Part shown: piece after piece, positions 1 to 6,830 of the stretch
Layout: each line of letters starts with the position of its first letter
How positions within the stretch are numbered: the first letter of the stretch is position 1
Source of the DNA: JBLHKS01 sp047620505
GTDB taxonomy: Bacteria > Verrucomicrobiota > Verrucomicrobiia > Verrucomicrobiales > DEV007
Assembly (NCBI GenBank): GCA_047620505.1
Contig: JBLHKS010000257.1
Coordinates: forward strand, 1-9,319
Length of the DNA: 9,319 nt
Direction: 5' to 3'
Position numbers and translations under genes: made by a program
Notes under the pieces: model-generated
The model's database searches: none
What the model was told of the DNA's origin: nothing
What the model saw: the letters and a program-made list of their open reading frames with translations, nothing else

Positions 1-1
1 T

Positions 2-727
2 GGAGAAGTTCACGCCCTGCTCGACCACTCGGAGAAGCTCGAAACTGAGCGCGCGGCTTTTGTCTACACGCCGCCTGGCTACCATGAATCTAAAGCCGAT
101 TTCCCGGTGCTTTTTCTCCTCCACGGGTCTGGCGACGACGCCTCAGCCTGGACGAACGTCGGTCGCGCGCATTTGATCGCCGACAACCTGATCGCCCAGG
201 GAAAAATGAAGCCGATGGTCATCGTGATGCCGCACGGACACGCAAATTTGCCCGGAGTCGATCCTTACGATTTCGAGAATCAGGAAGAGTGGAGCCGAGC
301 GAATTTCGCTGCGGTTGAGGAAGACTTTTTCGACCGCTTGTTGCCGCTGATCGCAAAGAGATTTCGAATCGAGAGCGATTCTGCAGGCCGTGCGGTCGCC
401 GGGCTTTCGATGGGAGGCGGACAGGCGCTTCGATTCGGGCTCAATCATCCTGACCAATTCGGTTGGGTCGCCGGATTCAGTTCTGGAATCGCTGGCGACG
501 CGGAAAAAGCCGAAGAGCAGTTTTCGACAATGCCGGAGAATGCCGAATTCAACCTGGTTTGGCTGGGATGCGGAAAAGACGATTTCCTGATCAAGCGCAA
601 CGAATTTTTTGACGGCTGGCTGAGTAAACAGGGCATCGAGCACACTTGGAAGCTCACAGAAGGCGGACACTCCTGGCCAGTTTGGAGAGATTATCTCGCT
701 GAGTTGCTGCCTCAGCTTTTTCGATAA
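2..727 (+). CDS. Esterase D-type alpha/beta hydrolase (feruloyl/enterochelin esterase-like), 5' end cut by window
   Basis: This is the last 241 residues of a serine esterase. The frame is open from base 2 with no stop, so the gene begins left of the window. An internal GTG at 107 is not the start, because upstream residues such as VYTPPGY belong to the fold. Seen: HGSG near residue 41 of the visible part (oxyanion-hole strand), GLSMGG with nucleophile Ser136, GCGKDD with the likely acid Asp193/194, and GGHSWPVWR with His223. This order matches the esterase D/XynZ feruloyl esterase group, which cleaves ester-linked side groups from plant or algal polysaccharide, or siderophore esters. The substrate cannot be decided here. 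No signal peptide can be judged because the N-terminus is missing. The family is sure; the role is inferred. Confidence 0.9.
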   Translation, partial: GEVHALLDHSEKLETERAAFVYTPPGYHESKADFPVLFLLHGSGDDASAWTNVGRAHLIADNLIAQGKMKPMVIVMPHGHANLPGVDPYDFENQEEWSRANFAAVEEDFFDRLLPLIAKRFRIESDSAGRAVAGLSMGGGQALRFGLNHPDQFGWVAGFSSGIAGDAEKAEEQFSTMPENAEFNLVWLGCGKDDFLIKRNEFFDGWLSKQGIEHTWKLTEGGHSWPVWRDYLAELLPQLFR

Positions 728-771
728 ATCTGGCCTTTCACAAGAGCTAACTCAAAAGCCCGACAAAACCT

Positions 772-777
772 TTGACA
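772..777 (+). promoter_or_regulatory. Possible -35 box for the secreted-protein gene
   Basis: A perfect TTGACA lies in the 80-base gap between the esterase stop and the ATG at 808. No good -10 box sits at the usual spacing: the best are GATGGT after 18 bases and TAGAAC after 23. The same TTG could instead be read as a start codon adding 12 residues, but those residues would precede a well-formed signal peptide, so a non-coding role is preferred. Tentative. Confidence 0.25.
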
Positions 778-807
778 GCTCGAAACTCCTACAGCGATGG
801 TAGAACT

Positions 808-1299
808 ATGATTAGATCAAAACAGGTTGGCTTAGTTTCTCTTTTCTCTGTCATTTTCGCTCTCGGCACTGCGCAGGCGGGTAAAAACGTCTTCGTCCAG
901 CCGGGCACGATCGCAGTCGGCACTCCGGGAGTCGTAAAAGTCACCTTGCCAAGCAGCTCCAAGGCTTACCAGGTCAAGTGCAACTTTTTCGGGGTTGACC
1001 AGGTTGCTAAGGCAATCGCTTATATCGGGAAACTTCTCCCCGAAGAGGAAGCGACCAAGTTTCGCGCAACGGTGACCCTTCTCATCGACCAAATTGGAAA
1101 GGGCCCCGGTTCTGTGCTGAAAATGAGCGCGAAAGGCGCGAATGGAGCAAACTTCGGTGCTGAAGTTACTCCTGGAAACACGACTTTTGGCGATGGCCGA
1201 AAAATCATGGTTCCCGCAGGAACCAGCGAGATCACGATCAACCTCAGAATTTCTGAAGGCTTCGGCGGCATTTACTACATTGTTGTCGAAGAGCAGTGA
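808..1299 (+). CDS. Small secreted protein of unknown function
   Basis: A 163-residue protein whose family I do not recognise. The ATG at 808 gives a classical signal peptide: positive MIRSK, a hydrophobic core to about residue 22, and an AxA site (AQA, residues 22-24) before Gly25. The exported part is about 139 residues. It has a Gly/Thr/Val-rich, beta-strand-like start (VQPGTIAVGTPGVVKVTL), one amphipathic stretch around residues 64-95 (VDQVAKAIAYIGKLLPEE), and a Gly-rich beta-like end closing in YYIVVEEQ. It contains a single Cys, so no disulfide is expected. It likely acts in the periplasm or outside the cell. A TTG at 772 in the same frame is a weaker start. Its 3' end overlaps the stranded rluD tail on the other strand by 25 bases. 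Confidence 0.75.
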   Translation: MIRSKQVGLVSLFSVIFALGTAQAGKNVFVQPGTIAVGTPGVVKVTLPSSSKAYQVKCNFFGVDQVAKAIAYIGKLLPEEEATKFRATVTLLIDQIGKGPGSVLKMSAKGANGANFGAEVTPGNTTFGDGRKIMVPAGTSEITINLRISEGFGGIYYIVVEEQ

Positions 1300-1418
1300 G
1301 CCAGAGCGGCGGCAATTTCCGGTGGAATCGACGTTTCGAATTCCATCGGCTTGCCGCTAACGGGGTGAGTGAAGCCGAGATGCCAGGCGTGAAGCATCAG
1401 CCGCGTCGCATCCTGCCG
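1275..1418 (-). pseudogene. Stranded 3' end of an rluD gene (duplicate tail)
   Basis: On the minus strand this stretch encodes a RluD C-terminus: DATRLMLHAWHLGFTHPVSG, then KPMEFETSIPPEIAAALAH, then a few residues to TAG at 1275-1277. The first part is identical in protein to residues 272-291 of the intact RluD encoded at 3364-4320; the end diverges (PPEIAAALAH against PDEIVRYSSI). The S4 and catalytic parts are absent, so it cannot make an active enzyme. Homology begins at base 1418, three bases after the transposase stop (1422-1424), and lies in the same frame as the transposase. It has no start codon of its own. It probably represents a displaced original rluD tail. The identity is clear; the history is inferred. 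Confidence 0.85.
1342..1418 (-). repeat. 77-base direct repeat, copy A (rluD 3' end)
   Basis: Base-by-base comparison with 3437-3513 gives 75 of 77 identical; the mismatches are at 1365 and 1414. Both copies have the same orientation. At the 1418 side similarity stops abruptly where the transposase begins. On the 1341 side it drops to a diverged but still related rluD end. Confidence 0.95.
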
Positions 1419-1421
1419 ATT

Positions 1422-2435
1422 TCACCCAGGCGGCCTGACGACATCCACCCGGAGGTCACGCAAGCTGCACAATCCTTTCCATTCCCCGTATCGCATCGGA
1501 CGAGCGCCAGTTTTTCGGCGTTCTCCGAACCGGTTCCGATTCGAGTTGAAGTGTTCTTCGACAAATGCGCGGCTCCCTATGACAAGGCCGGCGGAGAAAT
1601 AGCGAATTCGGCAATTCAAAAGCTCAAGACGGCTCAATCGACCTCCTTCGGACCAGACTTTTTCGACCTGCTCGCGACTGACGCCTTTGCGGACGGTTCG
1701 GCCTTGGACATTCTCACGCCGCTGTCCGCCTTCGAACAACCAACACCGATAAAGCCTAGCTGAAGCCCGCCAGTCCATTTCGGTGCCGAACTCATCGCTC
1801 AGCAGCTGCTGGATCGCCGCCCGCGCCCGCTTCGATCCGCCAACGGCTTCGGCGTAACCACACCAGCGATAATCTTTGGGATCATCGACGATCCCGGCGC
1901 GCACTGGATTGAGATCAATGTAAGCAGCCATCGTGCGCAAAGCATCTTCGGAATCCTCGATCAGAACACTGCCGAAACGCTCTTCCCACAGCGTTCCGCG
2001 CCGCGCGTGTTTCCGATTGAACCATCCGCTGAAACGCCGCTTCAGCATGTGCATGAATTTCGACAAATCGAACATCTGAGCCTTCAGTCGAGTGATGATG
2101 TCCTGCGCCCAAGCTTCGTTCTGCATCTCTTCGCGGGCGTGACTGATTCGCCATTGAACTTCGCGAATATATTGATCGCTGTAGGCAATTCGCATGCGCT
2201 TGAGTAGATCTTCCTCGGAAATCTCGTCGCGGAGTTGCTCGGCGCGCTCTTCGCCGGGAACGGTCAGGAGAATGTGAAAATGGTTGGACATGCAGCACCA
2301 GCTGACAGCCTCCAGCCCGGAGAATTGGAGGAGCCGATTGAGCAGTACTCTGAAATATTCGCGTTCCTCATCGCCGAAAAGGAACTCGCGATTCACCACG
2401 CGACTGAAGACGTGGTTGTGGGCTGATGCGACTTT
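1422..2435 (-). pseudogene. Y1 (HUH) transposase, REP-associated/IS200-like, 5'-truncated
   Basis: A single-strand DNA transposase of the Y1_Tnp/COG1943 group. From GTG at 2399 it reads 325 residues. Seen: the HUH motif MSNHFHILL (His40 and His42), a helical middle with KRRFSGWFNRKHARRGTLWEER, and AAYIDLNPVRAGI whose Tyr160 is the probable catalytic tyrosine. The C-terminal part has GSRAFVEEHF and FGERRKTGARPMR, typical of the longer REP-associated type. The C-terminus looks complete. The front does not: family-like residues (HNHVFSRVVNREF) continue upstream to about 2420 without an ATG, GTG or TTG, and then meet the TGA of the neighbouring gene at 2436-2438. Roughly the first 20-25 residues of the usual family are therefore missing. 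I see no terminal hairpins. Probably inactive, though translation from GTG 2399 or 2396 cannot be excluded. Confidence 0.8.
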
Positions 2436-3004
2436 TCAACTCTCTGTCTTCTCTCCAGTAACGTTAACGTCACTCCCGCCATTGACCTGCTCTTGAAGAG
2501 GATACATCCGATTCCAGTAGTCAAACTTCCATTGAATGCCGCTAATAGGTTCTTGTGATTTCAAATTAAGCCCTATCGAATCAAAGTCCCAGTTTGTTGC
2601 GATCAACTTATCTACATCATCGCCTTCAATTGTAATTTGAAAGTCCGTATAATAATTATTCTTGGAGTTCCAGAAATGCCAATAACATTACCAGCATTTT
2701 TTTCAAGAAGCACGCGCTGAACATAGGCAACCGAATAACGGTCGTGTATAAATGTAATACTTTGCCATTCCTTCTCGTTGGGCAAGAAGCCATATTTCCC
2801 ATCATTGGGAATATTCCAGTGGGTGATAAAGCTCCACGCACCAAATTCACCCCTCATTGATTGAGCGATCGGAAGGGTTGAATATCCCTTTATTACAGCA
2901 TTGTGATGCGCCATTTTTGCGCTCTCTGCATTGTTGCAAGCAGGCATCATTACAAGCAGAAAAATAATCAAAGCCATAACTCCTGCATTTGTTATTGAAT
3001 TCAT
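2436..3004 (-). pseudogene. Lipoprotein-like unknown gene broken by a one-base frameshift
   Basis: The ATG at 3002-3004 follows a GGAAGA ribosome site at 3008-3013. The first frame gives a hydrophobic leader, MALIIFLLVMMPAC, with a weak lipobox (Cys23), then a hydrophilic domain containing GAWSFITHWNIPNDGKYGF, and runs into a stop at 2612. From the CCAAG at 2661-2663 the next frame continues with clearly protein-like sequence (KNNYYTDFQITIEGDDVDKL, later GIQWKFDYWNRMYPLQEQ) to TGA at 2436-2438. Adding one A (CCAAAG) would restore a 189-residue protein. I do not recognise the family. It would be exported and membrane-anchored. The lesion is either real decay or a sequencing error in an A run. 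Strongly AT-rich. Confidence 0.7.
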
Positions 3005-3007
3005 TTC

Positions 3008-3013
3008 GTCTTC
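3008..3013 (-). promoter_or_regulatory. Ribosome binding site of the lipoprotein-like gene
   Basis: On the minus strand GGAAGA follows directly after the TAG of the upstream short gene (3014-3016) and precedes the ATG at 3004 by three bases (CGA). It is one of the few clear Shine-Dalgarno-like signals here and supports co-translation of the two cassette genes. Confidence 0.55.
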
Positions 3014-3352
3014 CTATTCTACATAACCAGTTCTGCTTGGGTGCTCCGTCCAGAGATCAGAAAATGCCCGTTGAGAAACTTCTCTCTTCACTATTCCATT
3101 AAACCACACTTTCCTTGAAGGAAACTTACCTCCAAGATCTCCAAGATACGAATCCAACGAAAACACAGGGATCCCACTTAAGTCGCAAGTAATAGTTGCC
3201 GTTCCTTCATGCCATATTGCCAAGCCTCGGACCCAGTCGTTACGGAAACCTACCCATTGCATGCCGGGTTCAACCAAAATATTTGGCCGGCAACCCATTG
3301 AATTACAGGGAATTACGAATTCGAGAAATACACCAATTCTAATTACCCCCAA
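3014..3352 (-). CDS. Short protein of unknown function, start uncertain
   Basis: 112 residues from a TTG at 3350-3352; family not recognised. Aromatic residues, Gly and two Cys are prominent (IPCNSMGCRPN, MQWVGFRNDWVRGLAIWHEG, SYLGDLGGKFPSRKVWFNG), and it looks like one compact soluble domain with no signal peptide. An ATG at 3361-3363 directly abuts the rluD stop and reads MAESWG, then stops at TAA. One extra base in the five-base G run (3346-3350) would join that ATG in frame with the rest. Either the true start was lost by a one-base deletion, or this is the 3' remnant of a longer gene. It ends nine bases before the next gene on the same strand, so the two form one unit. The AT-rich composition differs from rluD. 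Confidence 0.5.
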   Translation of the reverse strand: MGVIRIGVFLEFVIPCNSMGCRPNILVEPGMQWVGFRNDWVRGLAIWHEGTATITCDLSGIPVFSLDSYLGDLGGKFPSRKVWFNGIVKREVSQRAFSDLWTEHPSRTGYVE

Positions 3353-3363
3353 CTTTCAGCCAT

Positions 3364-4320
3364 CTACGATTGAGGCTCGGTCGCGTCCGCAATCGACGAA
3401 TACCGGACAATCTCATCCGGTATCGACGCCTCGAAATCCATCGGCTTGCCGCTAACGGGATGAGTGAAGCCGAGATGCCAGGCGTGAAGCATCAGCCGCG
3501 TCGCATCCGGCCGTTTCAGGGTTCCTTTTCCGTAAATCGGATCGCCGATGATCGCATTCCCGACTTCGTAAGCCATGTGAACGCGAATTTGATGGGTCCG
3601 TCCCGTGTGAATCCGACAGCGAACCACCGCCGCGTCGCTCCCCTCTCCGATTACCTCGTATTCAGTGATCGCCCGCTTGCCGACTCGCTCGTCGACGATC
3701 CCCATTTTCTGTCGATTCCCCGGATTTCGCCCAATGAAATTCTCGATCCGACCCTTCGGCTTGTGAACTCGGCCGGTCACGACGCAGAGATATTCTTTGC
3801 GAATTTCGCGCCCAGCGAACGCCTTGACCAGGCCCTGGTGCGCCTCGTCCGTTTTCGCCGCGACGAGGCAGCCGCTCGTATCCTTGTCGAGCCGATGGAC
3901 GATTCCCGGGCGCTCGACGCCGCCAATTCCAGACAGCCTACCGGCGCAGTGGTGCAAAAGCGCATTCACGAGCGTCCCTGACGGGTTTCCAGGCCCCGGA
4001 TGAACGACCATTCCCGGCGCTTTGTTCACCACGATGAGATCATCGTCTTCGTGTAGAGTTTCGATCGCAATCTCCTCAGGTTGAGGGGCTAACGGAGCAG
4101 TTGCTGGAATTTCGACTTCGATCATATCGCCGGGTTGAACCGGCTGTTTAGCTTTCAGCAGCTGCTGGTTGACTCGGACGGCTCCAGCCTTAATTAACCC
4201 CTGAATCCGGCTTCGACTGATCTCCGGGAGCCTTGCTGCAAGAAAAAGGTCAAGCCGAGCCCGTTCGGAATCCGCTTCCACTACTTGCAGAATGATTGGT
4301 TCTTGTATTTCTTCGGCCAT
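3364..4320 (-). CDS. rluD: RluA/RluD-family 23S rRNA pseudouridine synthase
   Basis: Converts uridines of 23S rRNA (in E. coli RluD, the helix 69 positions) to pseudouridine during large-subunit maturation in the cytoplasm. The 318 residues are normal for the family. Seen: an N-terminal S4 RNA-binding domain at about residues 20-75 (RLDLFLAARLPEISRSRIQG, then AGAVRVN), the catalytic motif VHRLDKDTSG with Asp145, and a C-terminal RIHTGRTHQIRVH at 236-248. The ATG at 4320 places the S4 domain at the usual distance. It is transcribed away from the kinase gene, with only 23 bases between the two start codons. Its last 40 or so codons contain repeat copy B and may have been replaced by recombination. 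RluA, RluC and RluD are hard to separate by eye; the S4 domain favours RluD or RluC type. Confidence 0.93.
   Translation of the reverse strand: MAEEIQEPIILQVVEADSERARLDLFLAARLPEISRSRIQGLIKAGAVRVNQQLLKAKQPVQPGDMIEVEIPATAPLAPQPEEIAIETLHEDDDLIVVNKAPGMVVHPGPGNPSGTLVNALLHHCAGRLSGIGGVERPGIVHRLDKDTSGCLVAAKTDEAHQGLVKAFAGREIRKEYLCVVTGRVHKPKGRIENFIGRNPGNRQKMGIVDERVGKRAITEYEVIGEGSDAAVVRCRIHTGRTHQIRVHMAYEVGNAIIGDPIYGKGTLKRPDATRLMLHAWHLGFTHPVSGKPMDFEASIPDEIVRYSSIADATEPQS
3437..3513 (-). repeat. 77-base direct repeat, copy B (within intact rluD)
   Basis: Same-orientation partner of 1342-1418, differing at 3460 and 3509 only. It encodes about residues 270-294 of the intact pseudouridine synthase. Past 3513 the intact gene continues toward its catalytic domain, while copy A there meets the transposase. 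Confidence 0.95.
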
Positions 4321-4343
4321 TCTGATTTCTCGGACTTGCGCAC

Positions 4344-6806
4344 ATGCCTGACGAACCCATCAACTTACCAGCGCCGGAGACGCCGCCACAAAATTCGCCT
4401 GACGCTGCAAGCAGCTACGCCGATTATCCGGATCAGCAACTGGAACCGGCGGCCGAAGCGCATGCCGAGGAAGAGCAGCTGCTCAACACCTGCGCGGCTT
4501 GCCAGGGAGTGATCGACGTTACCGGAATTCGACCTTACGAGAAGATCATTTGCCCGCTGTGCGACGAATCGATCCGCGTTAGGACGATTTTTGATCATTT
4601 CACGCTCAAGAGCGAAATCGGCGAAGGCGGGATGGCCCGTGTCTTCAAAGCGAACGACAATTCGCTGAATCGCGAGGTCGCGCTGAAGATTCTGCATTCG
4701 GAATTCTTCACGAATCCCGAAATGACGGCTCAGTTCGAGCGGGAAGCCCGGATGACGGCTTCGATCAATCACCCGAACGTTGTTCAAGTTTTCAAAGTCG
4801 GCCAGGATCAGGGATATTTCTACATCGCGATGGAGCTGCTGGACGCCCAGAATCTGGAACAGCGGATCGATTCACACGGAGCGATTCAGGAGAGAACAGC
4901 TCTCCGCCTGCTTCACGAAACCGCGCGCGGGCTCTACGCGGCTTTTCAAACCGGGCTGCTTCACCGAGACGTCAAACCTGGAAATGTCCTCCTCGATGAA
5001 AACGGCCACGCCAAACTCGTAGACTTTGGTCTCGCCCTCGTTCAGGGGCAGGACGAAGACTCGCTCCAGGAACTCTGGGCGACGCCGTTCTACGTTCCAC
5101 CGGAAAAGCTCACGGGTTACCCGGAAGATCACCGCAGCGATATTTATAGCTTGGGCGCAGCATTTTTCCACGCCCTCGCTGGTACGCCGCCCTTCAAAAA
5201 TGCCCAGACTGATTCAATTGACGAGTTGATCTCGATCAAAGCTCAACGTTCTGACCTTCGATCGACTGCCCCCAAGCTGAAGGAGCCGACGACCACGCTG
5301 ATCAACTCGATGATGGCGTATGATCCTAACCAGCGGCCACAAAATTACGAGGCTCTCCTCGCCCTGATCGAGGTTGTTCGTCAGGAGGTCGATCCGGTCT
5401 ACGCCGGCAGGAGCAAAAAGAATCCGCTGACTTGGATTGCGTTAATCGGCGGCGGAATTGCGGTTGTGGCAGGGTTGATCGCGCTTGCCGTTTTCCTTTT
5501 CGGTGGCGACGGCTCCAAAGATGAGCCCGTCGTAATCGCAGGCGGCGGAAGCGCGTCCAGAAGCGGCGGCACCGGATTCGTGGTCACTGCCGAATACGGA
5601 AACCTGGTCAAACTCCTCGACGAATCGCGACTCGACACCAAAAGAGGCGATTTCGAGGCGGCGAAGACCAAATTGACGACCTTGTTGGACAACCTCCAAG
5701 CAACGCCCGAGCTGCGTGCCTGGGCTGGATTCCAGTCCGGAATCGTGGAGCTGCTGCAAGGAAACAAGGAAGCCGCTAGCGACCATTTCAACGAAAGTAG
5801 GCAGCACGCGGAGTCTGTCGCTGAGACGGATAGAAAGGCGCTTGGCGAGATTCTCAGCAACCTCGCTTCTTCAGATCCAGTTCAGGTCAAAGGACTCGCT
5901 AACTCCACGAAATCAGACCTCGAAGCTTTCGCGACCCTGCTCTACGGCCTGAAAAACCGGCTTCAGGGAGAATCCAATCTCAGCCTGCAGTTTCTGAATA
6001 CCTATAAGAGTTCGGAGATCCCGAAAACCAGTTGGATGTTCGAAGTTGGTCAGGAAATTGATCAGATCATCGCCGACATCAGTCTTTTCAAAAGCGTGCC
6101 TCAGCTCGATCCCGGGGCTGAGCAGGAAGAATTAGAAAAGGTTCAGCAGGCGGCTTCTGAAGCTGCCGAGAAGTTGAAAGTTTCGCCTGATTTGGCTGAC
6201 CAGCTTCGGAATCGCGCAGCCAACGCTGGGAATCGGCTCGAAACTCTTGTGGCAGCGGCAGAGAAGGTCCTTGCCGAGAAAGATACCGAGTTGATAAGCC
6301 AGGCGAGAGCCGAGGCGGATGCGCTCGCGGCGGAGTTGAATTTCTCAGCAGCTGCTGAAGTCTGGAAAAAGGTTGAAGCCCAGAGCCCCAGCGGTCGCCA
6401 ACAGTCCGTCAGCATGGCTGAGGTGATGGGGCAGGCGGCGAAGTTCTTTGAGCATTTCACAACCAACATCGGCACCTATCGCTATCAGGGCCAAATTCTG
6501 CGGCGTGACGACAAACCGCCGTTCTCAGCAAGAATCGTTGGCGCGAACGCGACCCATCTCATCGTCGACCTTGGCTTCGGGCCGACGAATCTCGATCTGA
6601 AAACGATCTCCGTGGACGGCTTGCTCGTCATTGCTAAGAAAACTGCGATGCAGGGCGCGCTAACTCCGGAATTGAGCGAAGGAGCGGCTTACTTCAGCTG
6701 GATTTGCGGAGACGAAGCCGGCGCGGAGGCGATGGCGGAAGAATTGACTGCGATCCCTGGTTTCCCAAGACGCTGGGCTTCCCTGACACTACCAGATTTC
6801 CAGTAG
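4344..6806 (+). CDS. Transmembrane Ser/Thr protein kinase with zinc ribbon and periplasmic helical region
   Basis: An 820-residue Hanks-type kinase. Order: a Pro/Glu-rich tail (1-45); a zinc ribbon with CAAC and CPLC (Cys50/53/70/73); a kinase domain at about 86-345; one membrane segment at about 362-387 (WIALIGGGIAVVAGLIALAV); then about 430 residues outside the cytoplasm. The kinase core is complete: Gly loop GEGGMARV (93-100), VALK Lys115, HRDVKPGN with Asp209, DFG Asp227, PPE Glu254 and SDIYSLG Asp266. It is therefore predicted active. The outer part has TPR-like helices (about 415-580), an Ala/Glu-rich helical stretch (590-680) and a small beta-rich end (about 708-765) that I cannot assign. 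A likely sensor that phosphorylates cytoplasmic targets. TGA at 4323 bounds the start; ATG 4344 is preferred to TTG 4335. The next gene starts 24 bases downstream. Confidence 0.92.
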   Translation: MPDEPINLPAPETPPQNSPDAASSYADYPDQQLEPAAEAHAEEEQLLNTCAACQGVIDVTGIRPYEKIICPLCDESIRVRTIFDHFTLKSEIGEGGMARVFKANDNSLNREVALKILHSEFFTNPEMTAQFEREARMTASINHPNVVQVFKVGQDQGYFYIAMELLDAQNLEQRIDSHGAIQERTALRLLHETARGLYAAFQTGLLHRDVKPGNVLLDENGHAKLVDFGLALVQGQDEDSLQELWATPFYVPPEKLTGYPEDHRSDIYSLGAAFFHALAGTPPFKNAQTDSIDELISIKAQRSDLRSTAPKLKEPTTTLINSMMAYDPNQRPQNYEALLALIEVVRQEVDPVYAGRSKKNPLTWIALIGGGIAVVAGLIALAVFLFGGDGSKDEPVVIAGGGSASRSGGTGFVVTAEYGNLVKLLDESRLDTKRGDFEAAKTKLTTLLDNLQATPELRAWAGFQSGIVELLQGNKEAASDHFNESRQHAESVAETDRKALGEILSNLASSDPVQVKGLANSTKSDLEAFATLLYGLKNRLQGESNLSLQFLNTYKSSEIPKTSWMFEVGQEIDQIIADISLFKSVPQLDPGAEQEELEKVQQAASEAAEKLKVSPDLADQLRNRAANAGNRLETLVAAAEKVLAEKDTELISQARAEADALAAELNFSAAAEVWKKVEAQSPSGRQQSVSMAEVMGQAAKFFEHFTTNIGTYRYQGQILRRDDKPPFSARIVGANATHLIVDLGFGPTNLDLKTISVDGLLVIAKKTAMQGALTPELSEGAAYFSWICGDEAGAEAMAEELTAIPGFPRRWASLTLPDFQ

Positions 6807-6830
6807 CAGTCGCTACAAAAATAAATCGAT

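Larger units (their letters stand above)
1419..3436. mobile_element. Putative degraded island flanked by rluD-tail repeats
   Basis: The segment lies between two direct copies of the rluD 3' end and carries a truncated Y1 transposase, a frameshifted lipoprotein-like gene and a short unknown gene, all on the minus strand. Bases from about 2436 to 3363 are visibly AT-rich: three 60-base lines I counted (from 2521, 2641 and 3301) have 33-38% G+C, while the flanking genes are clearly richer in G+C. The repeat arrangement resembles insertion into a gene's 3' end with the gene restored. No integrase, terminal inverted repeats or origin was found. Exact borders are uncertain because the flanking repeats belong to both sides. 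Confidence 0.5.

Noticed and set aside
143..670. Minus-strand open frame of 175 codons opposite the esterase
   Set aside because: The plus strand has a complete catalytic triad in order. The antisense peptide has no family features.
772..807. TTG at 772 as the start of the small secreted protein
   Set aside because: It would put 12 polar residues in front of a well-formed signal peptide that starts naturally at ATG 808, and TTGACA there looks more like a promoter element.
1296..1763. Plus-strand open frame of 155 codons across the rluD tail and the transposase
   Set aside because: It lies antisense to clearly homologous minus-strand coding sequence. Its similarity to a frame at 3370-3981 comes only from the shared rluD repeat read on the wrong strand.
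2461..2470. Ten-base perfect palindrome ACGTTAACGT as a possible operator or transposon end
   Set aside because: It lies inside the reconstructed lipoprotein coding frame, is short, and is not repeated at the other end of the island.
1419..3436. Active insertion sequence with defined ends
   Set aside because: No subterminal hairpins or terminal repeats of IS200/IS605 type were seen, and the transposase lacks its N-terminus. The only flanking repeats are rluD coding sequence.
3370..3981. Plus-strand open frame of 203 codons opposite rluD
   Set aside because: The minus strand encodes an intact pseudouridine synthase with all motifs. The plus-strand peptide has no recognisable features and is Arg/Pro-rich, as expected of a shadow.
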